Under the pieces are notes generated by a model. That model had not been told where the DNA came from. It searched no databases and was given only the letters and a program-made list of their open reading frames with translations. A program made the translations under genes and the position numbers. From a virus: DNA of 26,665 nucleotides. Shown in pieces: positions 1 to 5,982 of this stretch. Positions within the stretch are counted from its first letter, which is position 1; each line of letters opens with the position of its first letter. The DNA lies in IMG/VR virus record IMGVR_UViG_3300033571_028691, positions 1 through 26,665 of that record, one strand, 5' to 3'.

Positions 1-537
1 AAATTGAATTTTTTTAGTGTTGTCTGCATTATTGATAAAATAATTGGCGTTATCAACAAGTGATTTATTTGTGAGAGTGTCCGCAGAGGATGCCGTAATC
101 GGTACATCACCGCTTGCAACTGTGTTACTAATAAACTTCCAATCGCCTTGATAAAAAGCAATAATTATCTTCTGTTTATTATTATTAATAACAAAAGAAG
201 AATCACCGTTGATAGTGTTAGTTCCATTAGGAATAAGTGTAATATTATGAGTTGCGGCGTTTCCTGACTCATCACCAATAAAAAAGATTTGATTTGCAAC
301 ACCTGCTGGTAAATTCACAGTTGCAGCGCCTGCGTAATTAATCCCCACAACACAATCTGTCGCAGCACTCACAACTGTAGTCGCAACTGTTGAAATTCGA
401 GTTGCTAGAAATTGTTTATTTGTTGTTTGCGCATTGCTTGCTAAATCAACGAGAAAATCTGTAAGCGACATCCAACCCGTTTCGCCTGATTCAGGAATAC
501 TATAATTTGTATTGTTCCAGGTGCGTTGTATGCTCAT
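1..537 (-). CDS. Tail fibre-like virion protein, N-terminal part (cut by window edge)
   Basis: This open frame begins at ATG 537-535 and runs off the left edge without a stop (179 codons visible). The N-terminus includes RTWNNTNYSIPESGETGW, and near the visible end is SADTLTNKSL. Strings of the form ADTLTNKT/S are common in phage tail-fibre and tail-spike proteins, which is the main reason for the call. The composition, rich in Asn, Thr, Gly and beta-branched residues with no membrane segment, fits a beta-structured fibre. Its ATG overlaps the TGA of the upstream holin gene as ATGA, so it is probably translationally coupled and belongs to the leftward late operon. The receptor-binding C-terminus is not visible. 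It could instead be another appendage or structural protein. Confidence 0.6.
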   Translation of the reverse strand, partial: MSIQRTWNNTNYSIPESGETGWMSLTDFLVDLASNAQTTNKQFLATRISTVATTVVSAATDCVVGINYAGAATVNLPAGVANQIFFIGDESGNAATHNITLIPNGTNTINGDSSFVINNNKQKIIIAFYQGDWKFISNTVASGDVPITASSADTLTNKSLVDNANYFINNADNTKKIQF

Positions 538-923
538 TTAGTTATTCCTTTTATTTTTTCAAAAGTTCTTAGGCCGCCAAGGCCAAGCATACCTAAAAGT
601 ACTGGCAAAATCTCATCAATTTTAAACACGGGCAATGCTGTAATTTGTTTATCAAACAAAGTTAAGATAAAAATAAATAACGGTTGAAGTAAATAGTTAT
701 ATCCAAAAATTAAACCACAAATCCACATGATACAAGGACGTGCTCCACTGATAAACACGTTGTCACTTGTAGCTTGTGCTTGGTTAATTTCCATTTGTTT
801 AAAATCCGCTTCTTGAGCAAGTTTTATAAGTTCCGCCTGGGCTTTTTGCGCGTCTTCAGCGTTTGGAAATATTTTGTCAATAACGGTTGAGATAAGCGGG
901 AAAAGTACAGGCGGCAGACTCAT
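534..923 (-). CDS. Phage holin, three-TM family
   Basis: About 129 residues. It has an amphipathic N-terminal part with a charged helix (NAEDAQKAQAELIKLAQEAD), then SGARPCIMWICGLIFGYNYL, then two more hydrophobic stretches ending LPVLLGMLGLGGLRTFEK. The G-x-RP-x-x-W core before the first membrane helix and the closing GLGGLRTFEK are typical of the 3-TM holin family found in tailed phages and gene transfer agents. A holin would pore the inner membrane to time lysis. A TTG four codons upstream also opens the frame, but ATG 923 has a GAGGT ribosome site at proper distance, so I use it. It sits between capsid and tail genes in the late operon. No endolysin is adjacent; the M15 peptidase at 18.3 kb is the visible lysis candidate. 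Confidence 0.75.
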   Translation of the reverse strand: MSLPPVLFPLISTVIDKIFPNAEDAQKAQAELIKLAQEADFKQMEINQAQATSDNVFISGARPCIMWICGLIFGYNYLLQPLFIFILTLFDKQITALPVFKIDEILPVLLGMLGLGGLRTFEKIKGITK

Positions 924-937
924 GATAGACCTCAAAA

Positions 938-2284
938 TTAAGAAGCGGCTTCGTCATTAATTCCTTCCAACAATCCGTTTTTTGCTGGGGAACGGCAGAA
1001 CATATAAACATCACCGTAAGTATGGAACACATACGCACCTTGGTCTTGAAGTTGAAAGATTAGTTTTTCTTCGGGCATACCCTCAATTTGTGTTGCAATA
1101 TCCTGTGAACCGCTGCACATCCACTCGTCAGTTTTCAGTAACAGACTATCACCTTCCATAATGTAACGATGACCGATAATCTCAAGGTCACCCTCTGCAT
1201 ATGCAAAGCGAATGGCTTTACCGCCATTGACAATTTCTGATTTATTGTACGAGTAGTCATACTGACGCGCTGCCAGTTCGCTTGCCACAATGTTATGAAA
1301 TGTGCGTGGGTTTACATACACTTTTAAATCACCGGAAAGGCCGCCAGCATTGACCATGTCAGCAACAAATGATTCTAATTTTGCAAATGTAAGCTTGCCA
1401 GTGATAGTGCCAACATTTCCTTTCCACAATGGGTACGTTGCGGCGTTGATATTAAAAAGTGTGCCGGTATTTTTGAGAATCTTTTTTATGCCTACCATCT
1501 CATTTGACACTTCCATTCCCTCAAATGCGAGAATGTGAGAGCCTGAACTTGAGGCAGCGACTGGTGTAAAGTCAACTTTTAAAATTCCAAGTGCAGAATC
1601 AGCACTAATGAGTTTTCCTTCTGCGACAACGCTTAAGTTTGAAGCGAGGAGTTGCTTGACTTTGACACCTTGCATTCCTACCCAAATACCAGAGGCAAAA
1701 TCACCAGCATTTAATAGAATGTAATTATTGCCACTGCTGCTCAAAACTCCTGCGGTAAATGTAAGCGAGCCGTAAAGGGAACTGGTCAAAGTTCCGCCAC
1801 CATTTGTAAATGATGCCCCGCGGTAAGTTGCTGTCATATAAGCAACGCGGCCAAGAAGTTTGGTGGTGTTTTGTCCGTGAATTTTGACAATTTCTTGAAA
1901 GCGTTTATGCGACAGCATATTGTTTCTGACAACGTGTTTCGTTGCTTCAACAAACGCTGCGTCATTGCCAAGCGACCTACTAATTGATTGCCAAGGAATG
2001 ACAGAACGTAACACAGAAATTGACGGCGAAATTTCACTTTGACGGATTGCACCGGCGATTGCTGGGTTGATATTAAACACCTCACCGCCAGAACCCGCAA
2101 ATGTGATCCCAACTTCGGAACCCAGCACGATGGCTTCAATATATTTATCACCCACACGGCCTTTTTTTGTGTAAGCAACTTCTTTGTTGATTAATAAATC
2201 GTCCATCGGCAATGCGGAAGTGTTCATTTGCCCATAGACGTCTTTAAAGATTTTAATGACTGACGAGCTACTTGTTTGTGACAT
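938..2284 (-). CDS. Major capsid (coat) protein
   Basis: 448 residues with no signal or membrane segment. Its position directly after the scaffold and a small structural gene, its size, and stretches such as TGTLFNINAATYPLWKGNVG, VYVNPRTFHNIVASELAARQ and AYVFHTYGDVYMFCRSPAKN are the pattern of major capsid proteins of podovirus-like proteobacterial phages. It would form the icosahedral shell (HK97 fold expected but not provable here). ATG 2284 is preceded by AAAAAGGA at good spacing. The gene is more GC-rich and more regular in codon use than the early region, consistent with a highly expressed virion gene. A different abundant virion protein is possible but less likely given the scaffold two genes upstream. 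Confidence 0.7.
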   Translation of the reverse strand: MSQTSSSSVIKIFKDVYGQMNTSALPMDDLLINKEVAYTKKGRVGDKYIEAIVLGSEVGITFAGSGGEVFNINPAIAGAIRQSEISPSISVLRSVIPWQSISRSLGNDAAFVEATKHVVRNNMLSHKRFQEIVKIHGQNTTKLLGRVAYMTATYRGASFTNGGGTLTSSLYGSLTFTAGVLSSSGNNYILLNAGDFASGIWVGMQGVKVKQLLASNLSVVAEGKLISADSALGILKVDFTPVAASSSGSHILAFEGMEVSNEMVGIKKILKNTGTLFNINAATYPLWKGNVGTITGKLTFAKLESFVADMVNAGGLSGDLKVYVNPRTFHNIVASELAARQYDYSYNKSEIVNGGKAIRFAYAEGDLEIIGHRYIMEGDSLLLKTDEWMCSGSQDIATQIEGMPEEKLIFQLQDQGAYVFHTYGDVYMFCRSPAKNGLLEGINDEAAS

Positions 2285-2297
2285 AATTTAATCCTTT

Positions 2298-2807
2298 TTA
2301 AGCTTGTATAAAGTCAATTGTGATGAGGATGATACCAGCGGTAACGGAATCCAAGTTGCCCGCTGAAAAGCGCCCGTAAATGTTTCCTGCTGGTGACACA
2401 GAAATTTTCGATGTGGCAGCATCGGGCAGTGTTGTTGTTGCAACACCCTCACCGACGACGTATGCAATTGAGTTTGCGGGTGTTCCGCCTGTTGTTTGGA
2501 TGGTTTCGATTCGTGCACCGAGAACAGCTTTTGCGCTGTTGTGTGCAATAATAAAGCCAAAATAATTCGAGCCCATCGCAGTTGAACCAAAACTTGTTGC
2601 AACAACGACATCATTTGCTGTGCCAAGCATATTGTCTGTTGCTGTCTGATTAAAATCTCCGGTGTCAAATCCAAACAGCACCGGTGCACCCTGTAATGCA
2701 ATTTGCGCAGCGGTTTTTGCTGCAGAGATTGTGAATTTTAAAGTGAGTGTGTCCACTTGCGATTTTTGCAAGCGCTCGTCAGGTATGACTTTAGTGTGTG
2801 TAGCCAT
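2298..2807 (-). CDS. Small virion structural protein (head decoration candidate)
   Basis: 169 residues, rich in Ala, Thr, Gly and Val with regular beta-like alternation (VTAGIILITIDFIQA at the C-terminus). There are no membrane helices and no catalytic motif that I can see. The ATG overlaps the scaffold stop as TAATG, and 13 bases separate its stop from the capsid gene ATG, so the three genes are one translational unit. A small beta-rich protein between scaffold and capsid suggests a head decoration or stabilisation protein, but this rests on location and composition only. The ORF of 137 codons at 2288-2701 in another frame is a shadow of this gene. Confidence 0.5.
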   Translation of the reverse strand: MATHTKVIPDERLQKSQVDTLTLKFTISAAKTAAQIALQGAPVLFGFDTGDFNQTATDNMLGTANDVVVATSFGSTAMGSNYFGFIIAHNSAKAVLGARIETIQTTGGTPANSIAYVVGEGVATTTLPDAATSKISVSPAGNIYGRFSAGNLDSVTAGIILITIDFIQA

Positions 2808-3619
2808 TAATAACCTCGTTTAAAAAATTGTTCTAAATTTGATGATACTTTTTCAGATTTTGGCGGAGTTTTTGTTTTCAATGATGGTATTTTTGCGCCT
2901 TGTTTTTTAGCTAAATACGTCTCAACAAATTTCTCTGCGTATTTTTCTGGGAGGAGTTCTAAAAACTTTTCCGGGTTTTGCTCTGTCCACGCGGCAAGTC
3001 GATTTTGAAACGAATTTTTACTACGTGTCAGTGCATCTTTTACCGGCAATCGTTGTTTGCTTGCTTTGTATTCTGCAAGCATTTGTTCTGCAACATCAGC
3101 GATCATTTCAACCGTGGGTTTTGTGATTCCCATTTCTGCAAAAGTTGCTGCAAACTCGTCATCAAGAGATTTTGCAATAATTGCTTCTTGCTGTGCGAGT
3201 TGCTGTTGCTTTTGACTTGATTCAAAATCATCACGCCACTTTTTGAGCTCTTTCAATTCTTTGGCTTCCGGGGAAAGCTGTTGCTCTTCTTGCTGTGCAC
3301 GGATTCGCTCAAGTAGCCGTGATTCGTAATATTCGTAGGGATTAATGCCGAGTTGCTCTAAAAGCAATTCCGGATTTTCTTTCACTTGTCCTACAAACTG
3401 CTCAATTTGTTTCTTTAACTCTGCTGCTTCCTTAAACCGTTTATCTGCACTAACGCCTTTTTGGTAGTTAGAGATCAATTCAGTTTCAGGGACTTCAAGT
3501 TCGCTCCCATCCACTTTGACGCGAAACTTTTTAGTTTCGGCAGTGGTTGATGGAGTTTCTGCAACATTATTTTCTGTAACAACAGACTCTGCCGCTGGTG
3601 CTGGGTTAGTATCAGTCAT
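2807..3619 (-). CDS. Capsid scaffolding protein
   Basis: 270 residues. It has an acidic disordered N-terminus (MTDTNPAPAAESVVTENN), a short domain TKKFRVKVDGSELEVPETEL, then a long charged coiled-coil and helical region (about 55-190, with runs of E, K and Q such as IRAQQEEQQLSPEAKELKEL), and a basic C-terminus NLEQFFKRGY. This order is typical of phage scaffolds, which organise coat protein into the procapsid through a basic C-terminal coat-binding segment and then leave. Two start codons exist; ATG 3619 has AAGGA five bases upstream, whereas the first ATG (3625) touches the AGG, so 3619 is preferred. It is the first gene of the leftward late operon. Confidence 0.75.
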   Translation of the reverse strand: MTDTNPAPAAESVVTENNVAETPSTTAETKKFRVKVDGSELEVPETELISNYQKGVSADKRFKEAAELKKQIEQFVGQVKENPELLLEQLGINPYEYYESRLLERIRAQQEEQQLSPEAKELKELKKWRDDFESSQKQQQLAQQEAIIAKSLDDEFAATFAEMGITKPTVEMIADVAEQMLAEYKASKQRLPVKDALTRSKNSFQNRLAAWTEQNPEKFLELLPEKYAEKFVETYLAKKQGAKIPSLKTKTPPKSEKVSSNLEQFFKRGY

Positions 3620-3646
3620 GATCATCCTTTTTGTGGGTAGAAATAA

Positions 3647-3675
3647 CTTATACTAACTATTGTTACAAAGCCCAA
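3647..3675 (-). promoter_or_regulatory. Leftward late promoter before the scaffold gene
   Basis: On the minus strand a -35 TTGGGC (3675-3670) and a -10 TATAAG (3652-3647) are separated by exactly 17 bases and lie about 30 bases before the scaffold start. The -10 is one base off consensus and the -35 is weaker, so activator help is possible. It is the only promoter-like sequence seen for the scaffold-capsid-holin-fibre operon. Confidence 0.5.
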
Positions 3676-3687
3676 AATTTTATTTTC

Positions 3688-3710
3688 AAAAGATGAGAAA
3701 AAGATGACTC
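3688..3710 (+). repeat. Dispersed direct repeat, copy 1 (partner at 5656-5678)
   Basis: AAAAGATGAGAAAAAGATGA followed by CTC here is nearly identical, in the same orientation, to 5656-5678. The two copies bracket the membrane-protein gene and the serine recombinase about 2 kb apart. Similarity extends weakly upstream (TTTTATTTT and ATTATTTT). It may be a cassette boundary, a recombination target, or coincidence in A-rich DNA. Confidence 0.4.
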
Positions 3711-3888
3711 GTGGTTTGCTAGTTTTGCACGCGAGCATGCTAGAGATTTGGCGCGCACAGGATAAGCACCAAGGGCGATAGGTAGTTAAACCTTGATGCT
3801 CAAAAAGCATCTTACTCAATTCTTTATAAAATTCTATTATTATTGATTAATAATTAATTTTCAGCTCAAGGCCTCCTGGCCTTTTTTG
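3700..3888 (+). ncRNA. Candidate structured non-coding RNA ending in an intrinsic terminator
   Basis: This stretch is locally more GC-rich than its surroundings and holds no convincing gene. It contains a CAAGG/CCTTG pairing (about 3774-3795) directly followed by a GATGC/GCATC hairpin with a TCAAAAA loop, then an AT palindrome, then a clean rightward terminator at 3868-3888. No gene ends in front of that terminator on the plus strand, so it must end either an unseen small transcript or antisense readthrough. I could not identify a promoter with confidence. A 65-codon leftward frame over the same DNA looks unlike a protein. Confidence 0.3.
3868..3888 (+). terminator. Rho-independent terminator (rightward)
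   Basis: AGGCC, a four-base loop TCCT, and GGCCT form a perfect GC-rich stem followed by a run of T (3882-3887). It works only on the plus strand. It protects the leftward late promoter region from, or ends, a short rightward transcript. Confidence 0.75.
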
Positions 3889-3943
3889 CTGTGTTTTGCT
3901 TGGTTTTTTAAAAGTTGTGCTTATTTTAAAGGTATTTTCTCCT

Positions 3944-3996
3944 CAAGGTCAGCTCACAGTGTCAACCTTGGGCTTATTCGATCATCTCCCAAGGTT
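3944..3996 (+). promoter_or_regulatory. Attenuator-like set of alternative hairpins
   Basis: Segment 1 CAAGGT (3944-3949) can pair with ACCTTG inside segment 2 AACCTTGGG (3964-3972). Segment 2 can instead pair perfectly over nine bases with segment 3 CCCAAGGTT (3988-3996), which is followed by a pyrimidine-rich CTTCTATTGTTCTTC. The two pairings exclude each other, as in an attenuator. No gene directly downstream on the plus strand explains it. Confidence 0.35.
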
Positions 3997-4327
3997 CTTC
4001 TATTGTTCTTCTATAGTACTTATATAAAAAAATATTATTATTAAATAATAATAAAAAAATAAAAGAATACAACAGTTGAAAACTATAGTAGCCAAAAATT
4101 TTCAAAACCCGATCGCCAGATCCGTTATTATTAATTAATAATAGAATTTTAGAGAGATCGGCAGAAATTTTTTCTGCCATGTTATCATAAGTTGTTACCT
4201 TGCCCTATTCCTCCATCATCACCAAAGATATTTTTAAGCCAATACAGCAACTTTAATTTTTTTAAATCAAAACTACAGCCCCACTCCCAAAATCAAAGCG
4301 GGAGATAGTCGTAAACGATTCCTAAGA

Positions 4328-4355
4328 TTGGTTCCGATGGCCACTCTATTATACT
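4328..4355 (+). promoter_or_regulatory. Possible upstream rightward promoter
   Basis: TTGGTT (4328-4333) and TATACT (4350-4355) with a 16-base spacer. It lies upstream of the operator-like dyad and the better promoter at 4398, and may be a second start for the same small membrane-protein transcript. Confidence 0.35.
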
Positions 4356-4378
4356 AATTGTATTTTGTACATTTAAAG

Positions 4379-4394
4379 TTGGCCAACTGGCCAA
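4379..4394. promoter_or_regulatory. Perfect operator-like inverted repeat TTGGCCA-AC-TGGCCAA
   Basis: A perfect seven-base inverted repeat with a two-base centre, ending four bases before the -35 of the promoter at 4398. A related half, GACTGGCCAAAC, occurs at 5514-5525 on the other side of the recombinase gene. The placement suits a phage or plasmid regulator. No matching repressor gene is recognisable in the window. Confidence 0.5.
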
Positions 4395-4397
4395 TCA

Positions 4398-4426
4398 TTG
4401 ACACTCAAGGCAAAGTTTTCTATGTT
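4398..4426 (+). promoter_or_regulatory. Strong rightward promoter for the small membrane protein
   Basis: Consensus -35 TTGACA (4398-4403), a 17-base spacer, and -10 TATGTT (4421-4426). It lies 47 bases before the ATG at 4473 and directly after the perfect inverted repeat at 4379-4394, so it is probably regulated. Confidence 0.65.
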
Positions 4427-4472
4427 TTTCAACATGTTACATATTTTGGTCTGATATCTTCGGAGTTATCAC

Positions 4473-4637
4473 ATGCCCCTCGTTCTCGTTTTACTCTTTG
4501 CTGCTCTCGTGTTTTCAATACTGCCTTTTTTTATGGCACCCACGTTTTCGATTGTTGTTTTTCTCACTTCATTTTTTTTAAGTGTGAGCTTTGTTCTCTT
4601 GATGTGCAAAAAAAAACCGGATGATAAAAACTATTAA
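4473..4637 (+). CDS. Small two-helix membrane protein (54 residues)
   Basis: This gene lies in a different frame from the longer 88-codon open frame that overlaps it. ATG 4473 is preceded by CGGAG at seven bases and by the TTGACA promoter at 4398. The product is almost entirely hydrophobic: helix 1 about residues 3-20 (LVLVLLFAALVFSILPFF), a short turn MAPT, helix 2 about 25-45, then a charged tail CKKKPDDKNY. The positive tail predicts that both ends face the cytoplasm. Small two-helix proteins beside lysogeny or plasmid control genes include superinfection-exclusion proteins, small holins and toxins; I cannot choose among them. The combination of promoter, ribosome site, operator and membrane topology makes a real gene likely. 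Confidence 0.6.
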   Translation: MPLVLVLLFAALVFSILPFFMAPTFSIVVFLTSFFLSVSFVLLMCKKKPDDKNY

Positions 4638-4755
4638 CCACTTGATTTCGATTGTGTTGTAATTTTTGGGTGTGTGTTTTATGGTGTGGGTGCTAAGCCG
4701 AGGGGTTTAGGTGTATTGTAGCTTAGTTATGGGTTCCCTATGAAAACCTTTTTAG

Positions 4756-5385
4756 TTATTTATATTTTGGATTAGGAAGAGGTTTGAAATTTTTAGTCTT
4801 AACAAATCTATCAACAGTTGCTCTGTTTACGCTAAACATTCTCCCGATGGCTGAATGACTGACCCGTAATTCGACAAGCTTCTTTATCTGATCCTCTTTA
4901 TCATCAAGCACGCACTTACCCGTTGAGCCGGGAGGTCTACCCAATCGTTTTCCTCGCTTTTTAATAGCTGACAATGCTTCTTTTGTTCGATAGCTTACTA
5001 AGTCTCTTTCAATCTCTGCAAATAAACTAAACAACGTGATTAACATTTTAGATTGCATATCAAGTTGTTCTTTAATTACAATGTTTTCTTTTAGTGAGAT
5101 AAGATAAATTTTTCCTTTTATAAAGCTATTTATTAATTGTATTACTTCTGTTACAGAACGACCTAGGCGACTTAGTTCGCTAACTATAATCGTGTCGCCC
5201 TTTTCCAATTCTGTGAGCACATTTGTCTTACGTTCTTTTAATGACTTGCGCGACGAAGCATATACTTCTACGAATTTGTTTATTATCAAATTGTGCTTAT
5301 GTGCATAATCATAAATCGCAACTCTTTGATTGTTACAGTCCTGTGCTTCTGTCGAAACTCGAACGTATGCGCAAATGTTACCCAA
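4756..5385 (-). CDS. Serine recombinase (resolvase/invertase family)
   Basis: About 209 residues from the TTG start I prefer. The catalytic serine lies in YVRVST (about residue 11), followed by the resolvase core motif VSELSRLGRSVTEVIQLI and the helix-E stretch LFAEIERDLVSYRTKEAL. Then come RGKRLGRPPGS and a C-terminal helix-turn-helix RVSHSAIGRMFSVNRATVDRFV. Length and order match small serine resolvases and invertases, which make double-strand cuts through a phosphoserine intermediate. A TTG at 5397 also opens the frame, but GGAGG precedes TTG 5385 at five bases and puts the serine at the usual distance. Res-like dyads lie directly upstream, so multimer resolution of a circular plasmid form is the favoured role. 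DNA inversion (tail-fibre switching) is the alternative, but no inverted target pair is visible. Confidence 0.88.
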   Translation of the reverse strand: MGNICAYVRVSTEAQDCNNQRVAIYDYAHKHNLIINKFVEVYASSRKSLKERKTNVLTELEKGDTIIVSELSRLGRSVTEVIQLINSFIKGKIYLISLKENIVIKEQLDMQSKMLITLFSLFAEIERDLVSYRTKEALSAIKKRGKRLGRPPGSTGKCVLDDKEDQIKKLVELRVSHSAIGRMFSVNRATVDRFVKTKNFKPLPNPKYK

Positions 5386-5407
5386 AAACCCCTCCAATTT
5401 TTGAAAA

Positions 5408-5465
5408 TGTACAAAACCAAATTATTTGTTACACTACTCTATACAAATTAACAAACATTATTTGT
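5408..5465. other. Res-like recombination site (two dyads)
   Basis: Two imperfect dyads lie immediately upstream of the recombinase. The first is 26 bp (5408-5433), with arms TGTACAAA and TTTGTTACA. The second (5443-5465) has arms ACAAAT and ATTTGT. The arms share an ACAAA/TTTGT core and the spacing resembles adjacent subsites of a res site. A related GTCGCA(ACA)GTTG direct repeat follows at 5464 and 5501. Resolvases usually act on sites next to their own gene and repress it there. The identity as res is inferred. Confidence 0.5.
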
Positions 5466-5548
5466 CGCAACAGTTGGGTAGCCTATACGTTCGTTTAAAA
5501 GTCGCAGTTGACTGACTGGCCAAACTCTAAATGTGTAAAAACACTTAA

Positions 5549-5568
5549 TGATAATGATTCTCAATATC
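5549..5568. promoter_or_regulatory. Fur box
   Basis: TGATAATGATTCTCA (5549-5563) matches the 7-1-7 Fur core TGATAATNATTATCA at all but one defined position. Positions 5550-5568 match 16 of 19 bases of the classical GATAATGATAATCATTATC. It sits in the control region between the recombinase and the methyltransferase. Fur with ferrous iron represses promoters it overlaps, so iron status of the host may be sensed here. Which transcript it controls is not clear. Confidence 0.6.
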
Positions 5569-5604
5569 ATAGATTAATTGTCTATCGTACATTTAAACGA
5601 GAAG

Positions 5605-5664
5605 ATGAAAAAACTACTAAAGCTTAAATATATGATTTTATTGATTATTTTAGGAAAAAGATGA
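5605..5664 (+). CDS. Possible 19-residue hydrophobic peptide
   Basis: ATG 5605, weakly preceded by GAGAAG, encodes MKKLLKLKYMILLIILGKR. This is a single short hydrophobic helix with lysines at both ends, the pattern of leader peptides and of some small membrane-active toxins. It is downstream of the Fur box and its 3' end overlaps the dispersed repeat at 5656. It is too short to support from sequence alone. Confidence 0.2.
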   Translation: MKKLLKLKYMILLIILGKR

Positions 5665-5678
5665 AAAAAAGATGACTC
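5656..5678 (+). repeat. Dispersed direct repeat, copy 2 (partner at 3688-3710)
   Basis: Nearly the same sequence, AAAAGATGA then A-rich spacer then AAAGATGACTC, as at 3688-3710, in direct orientation. The interval between the copies contains the two-helix membrane protein, the recombinase, the res-like site and the Fur box. Confidence 0.4.
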
Positions 5679-5714
5679 CAAAAACACAAAAAATTGATCC
5701 AAATCAATTCATTC

Positions 5715-5837
5715 TCTCAAAACCATTCATAAACATACAAAACTTTTTCAAACGCTCTCAAAACCCTCTATAAACAAGGAAAACTTTTTCAAACTACCCC
5801 AAAACCATTGGTAAACAAGCAAAACTTTCTAAAGCAC
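5715..5837 (+). repeat. Three tandem 41-bp imperfect repeats
   Basis: Units at 5715-5755, 5756-5796 and 5797-5837 are exactly 41 bases apart. Each carries a conserved block C(T)CAAAACC, then TAAACAAG or TAAACATAC, then AAAACTTT(T/C)(T)C. The period is not a multiple of three and no good frame spans them, so they are not coding repeats. They lie about 145 bases before the methyltransferase. Their spacing near four helical turns would let a protein bind all copies on one face, as at partition sites, iterons or repeated operators. Confidence 0.6.
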
Positions 5838-5982
5838 AAACAAATATCAACAAACGCACTAACAAACGCCAGCCAATGTAGTAAATAACAGCCAAAAACT
5901 TTTTCGGCAACTTTCGTATGCAGAACTGCACTAGTACATAGATAGAATAGACAAAGCTCAATAAATGTAATAAGTACACTAA

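Larger units (their letters stand above)
3835..4178. repeat. Cluster of palindromes in a gene-poor stretch
   Basis: Between the late promoter and 4.3 kb there are several dyads: TTATTATT-type AT palindromes near 3835-3859 and 4033-4053, a perfect 18-bp palindrome at 4126-4143, and a perfect 19-bp dyad GGCAGAAATTTTTTCTGCC at 4160-4178. A weak CTCCC/GGGAG hairpin follows near 4285-4307. I see no supported gene here. The leftward 68-codon frame (3974-4180) starts inside the 19-bp dyad and has no good ribosome site. Possible roles are operator sites, a packaging or partition site, or a second origin. Confidence 0.45.

Noticed and set aside
1302-3220. Several frames antisense or out of frame to the capsid, structural and scaffold genes
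   Set aside because: They lie fully within well-supported genes and have no ribosome sites or motifs.
3622-3819. 65-codon leftward frame upstream of the scaffold gene
   Set aside because: It spans the late promoter and runs through the scaffold start in another frame; composition is not protein-like.
3974-4180. 68-codon leftward frame with a hydrophobic middle
   Set aside because: It starts inside a perfect 19-bp palindrome, has no ribosome site, and its hydrophobic part is coded by AT palindromes; more likely chance.
4358-4624. 88-codon rightward open frame over the control region
   Set aside because: It starts at TTG without a ribosome site and its product is unlike a protein (many Cys, His and Phe without pattern). 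The 54-residue frame inside it has a ribosome site, promoter and clear membrane topology.
4756-5385. The serine recombinase as a tail-fibre invertase
   Set aside because: No inverted pair of crossover sites flanking a fibre gene is visible, and the dyads upstream look like resolvase subsites. The rest of the fibre gene is outside the window, so it is not excluded.
5715-5837. 41-bp repeats as a CRISPR array or a ToxIN-type antitoxin RNA
   Set aside because: There are no unique spacers of CRISPR type, no cas genes, and the next gene is a DNA methyltransferase rather than a ToxN-like RNase; no terminator separates the repeats from it.
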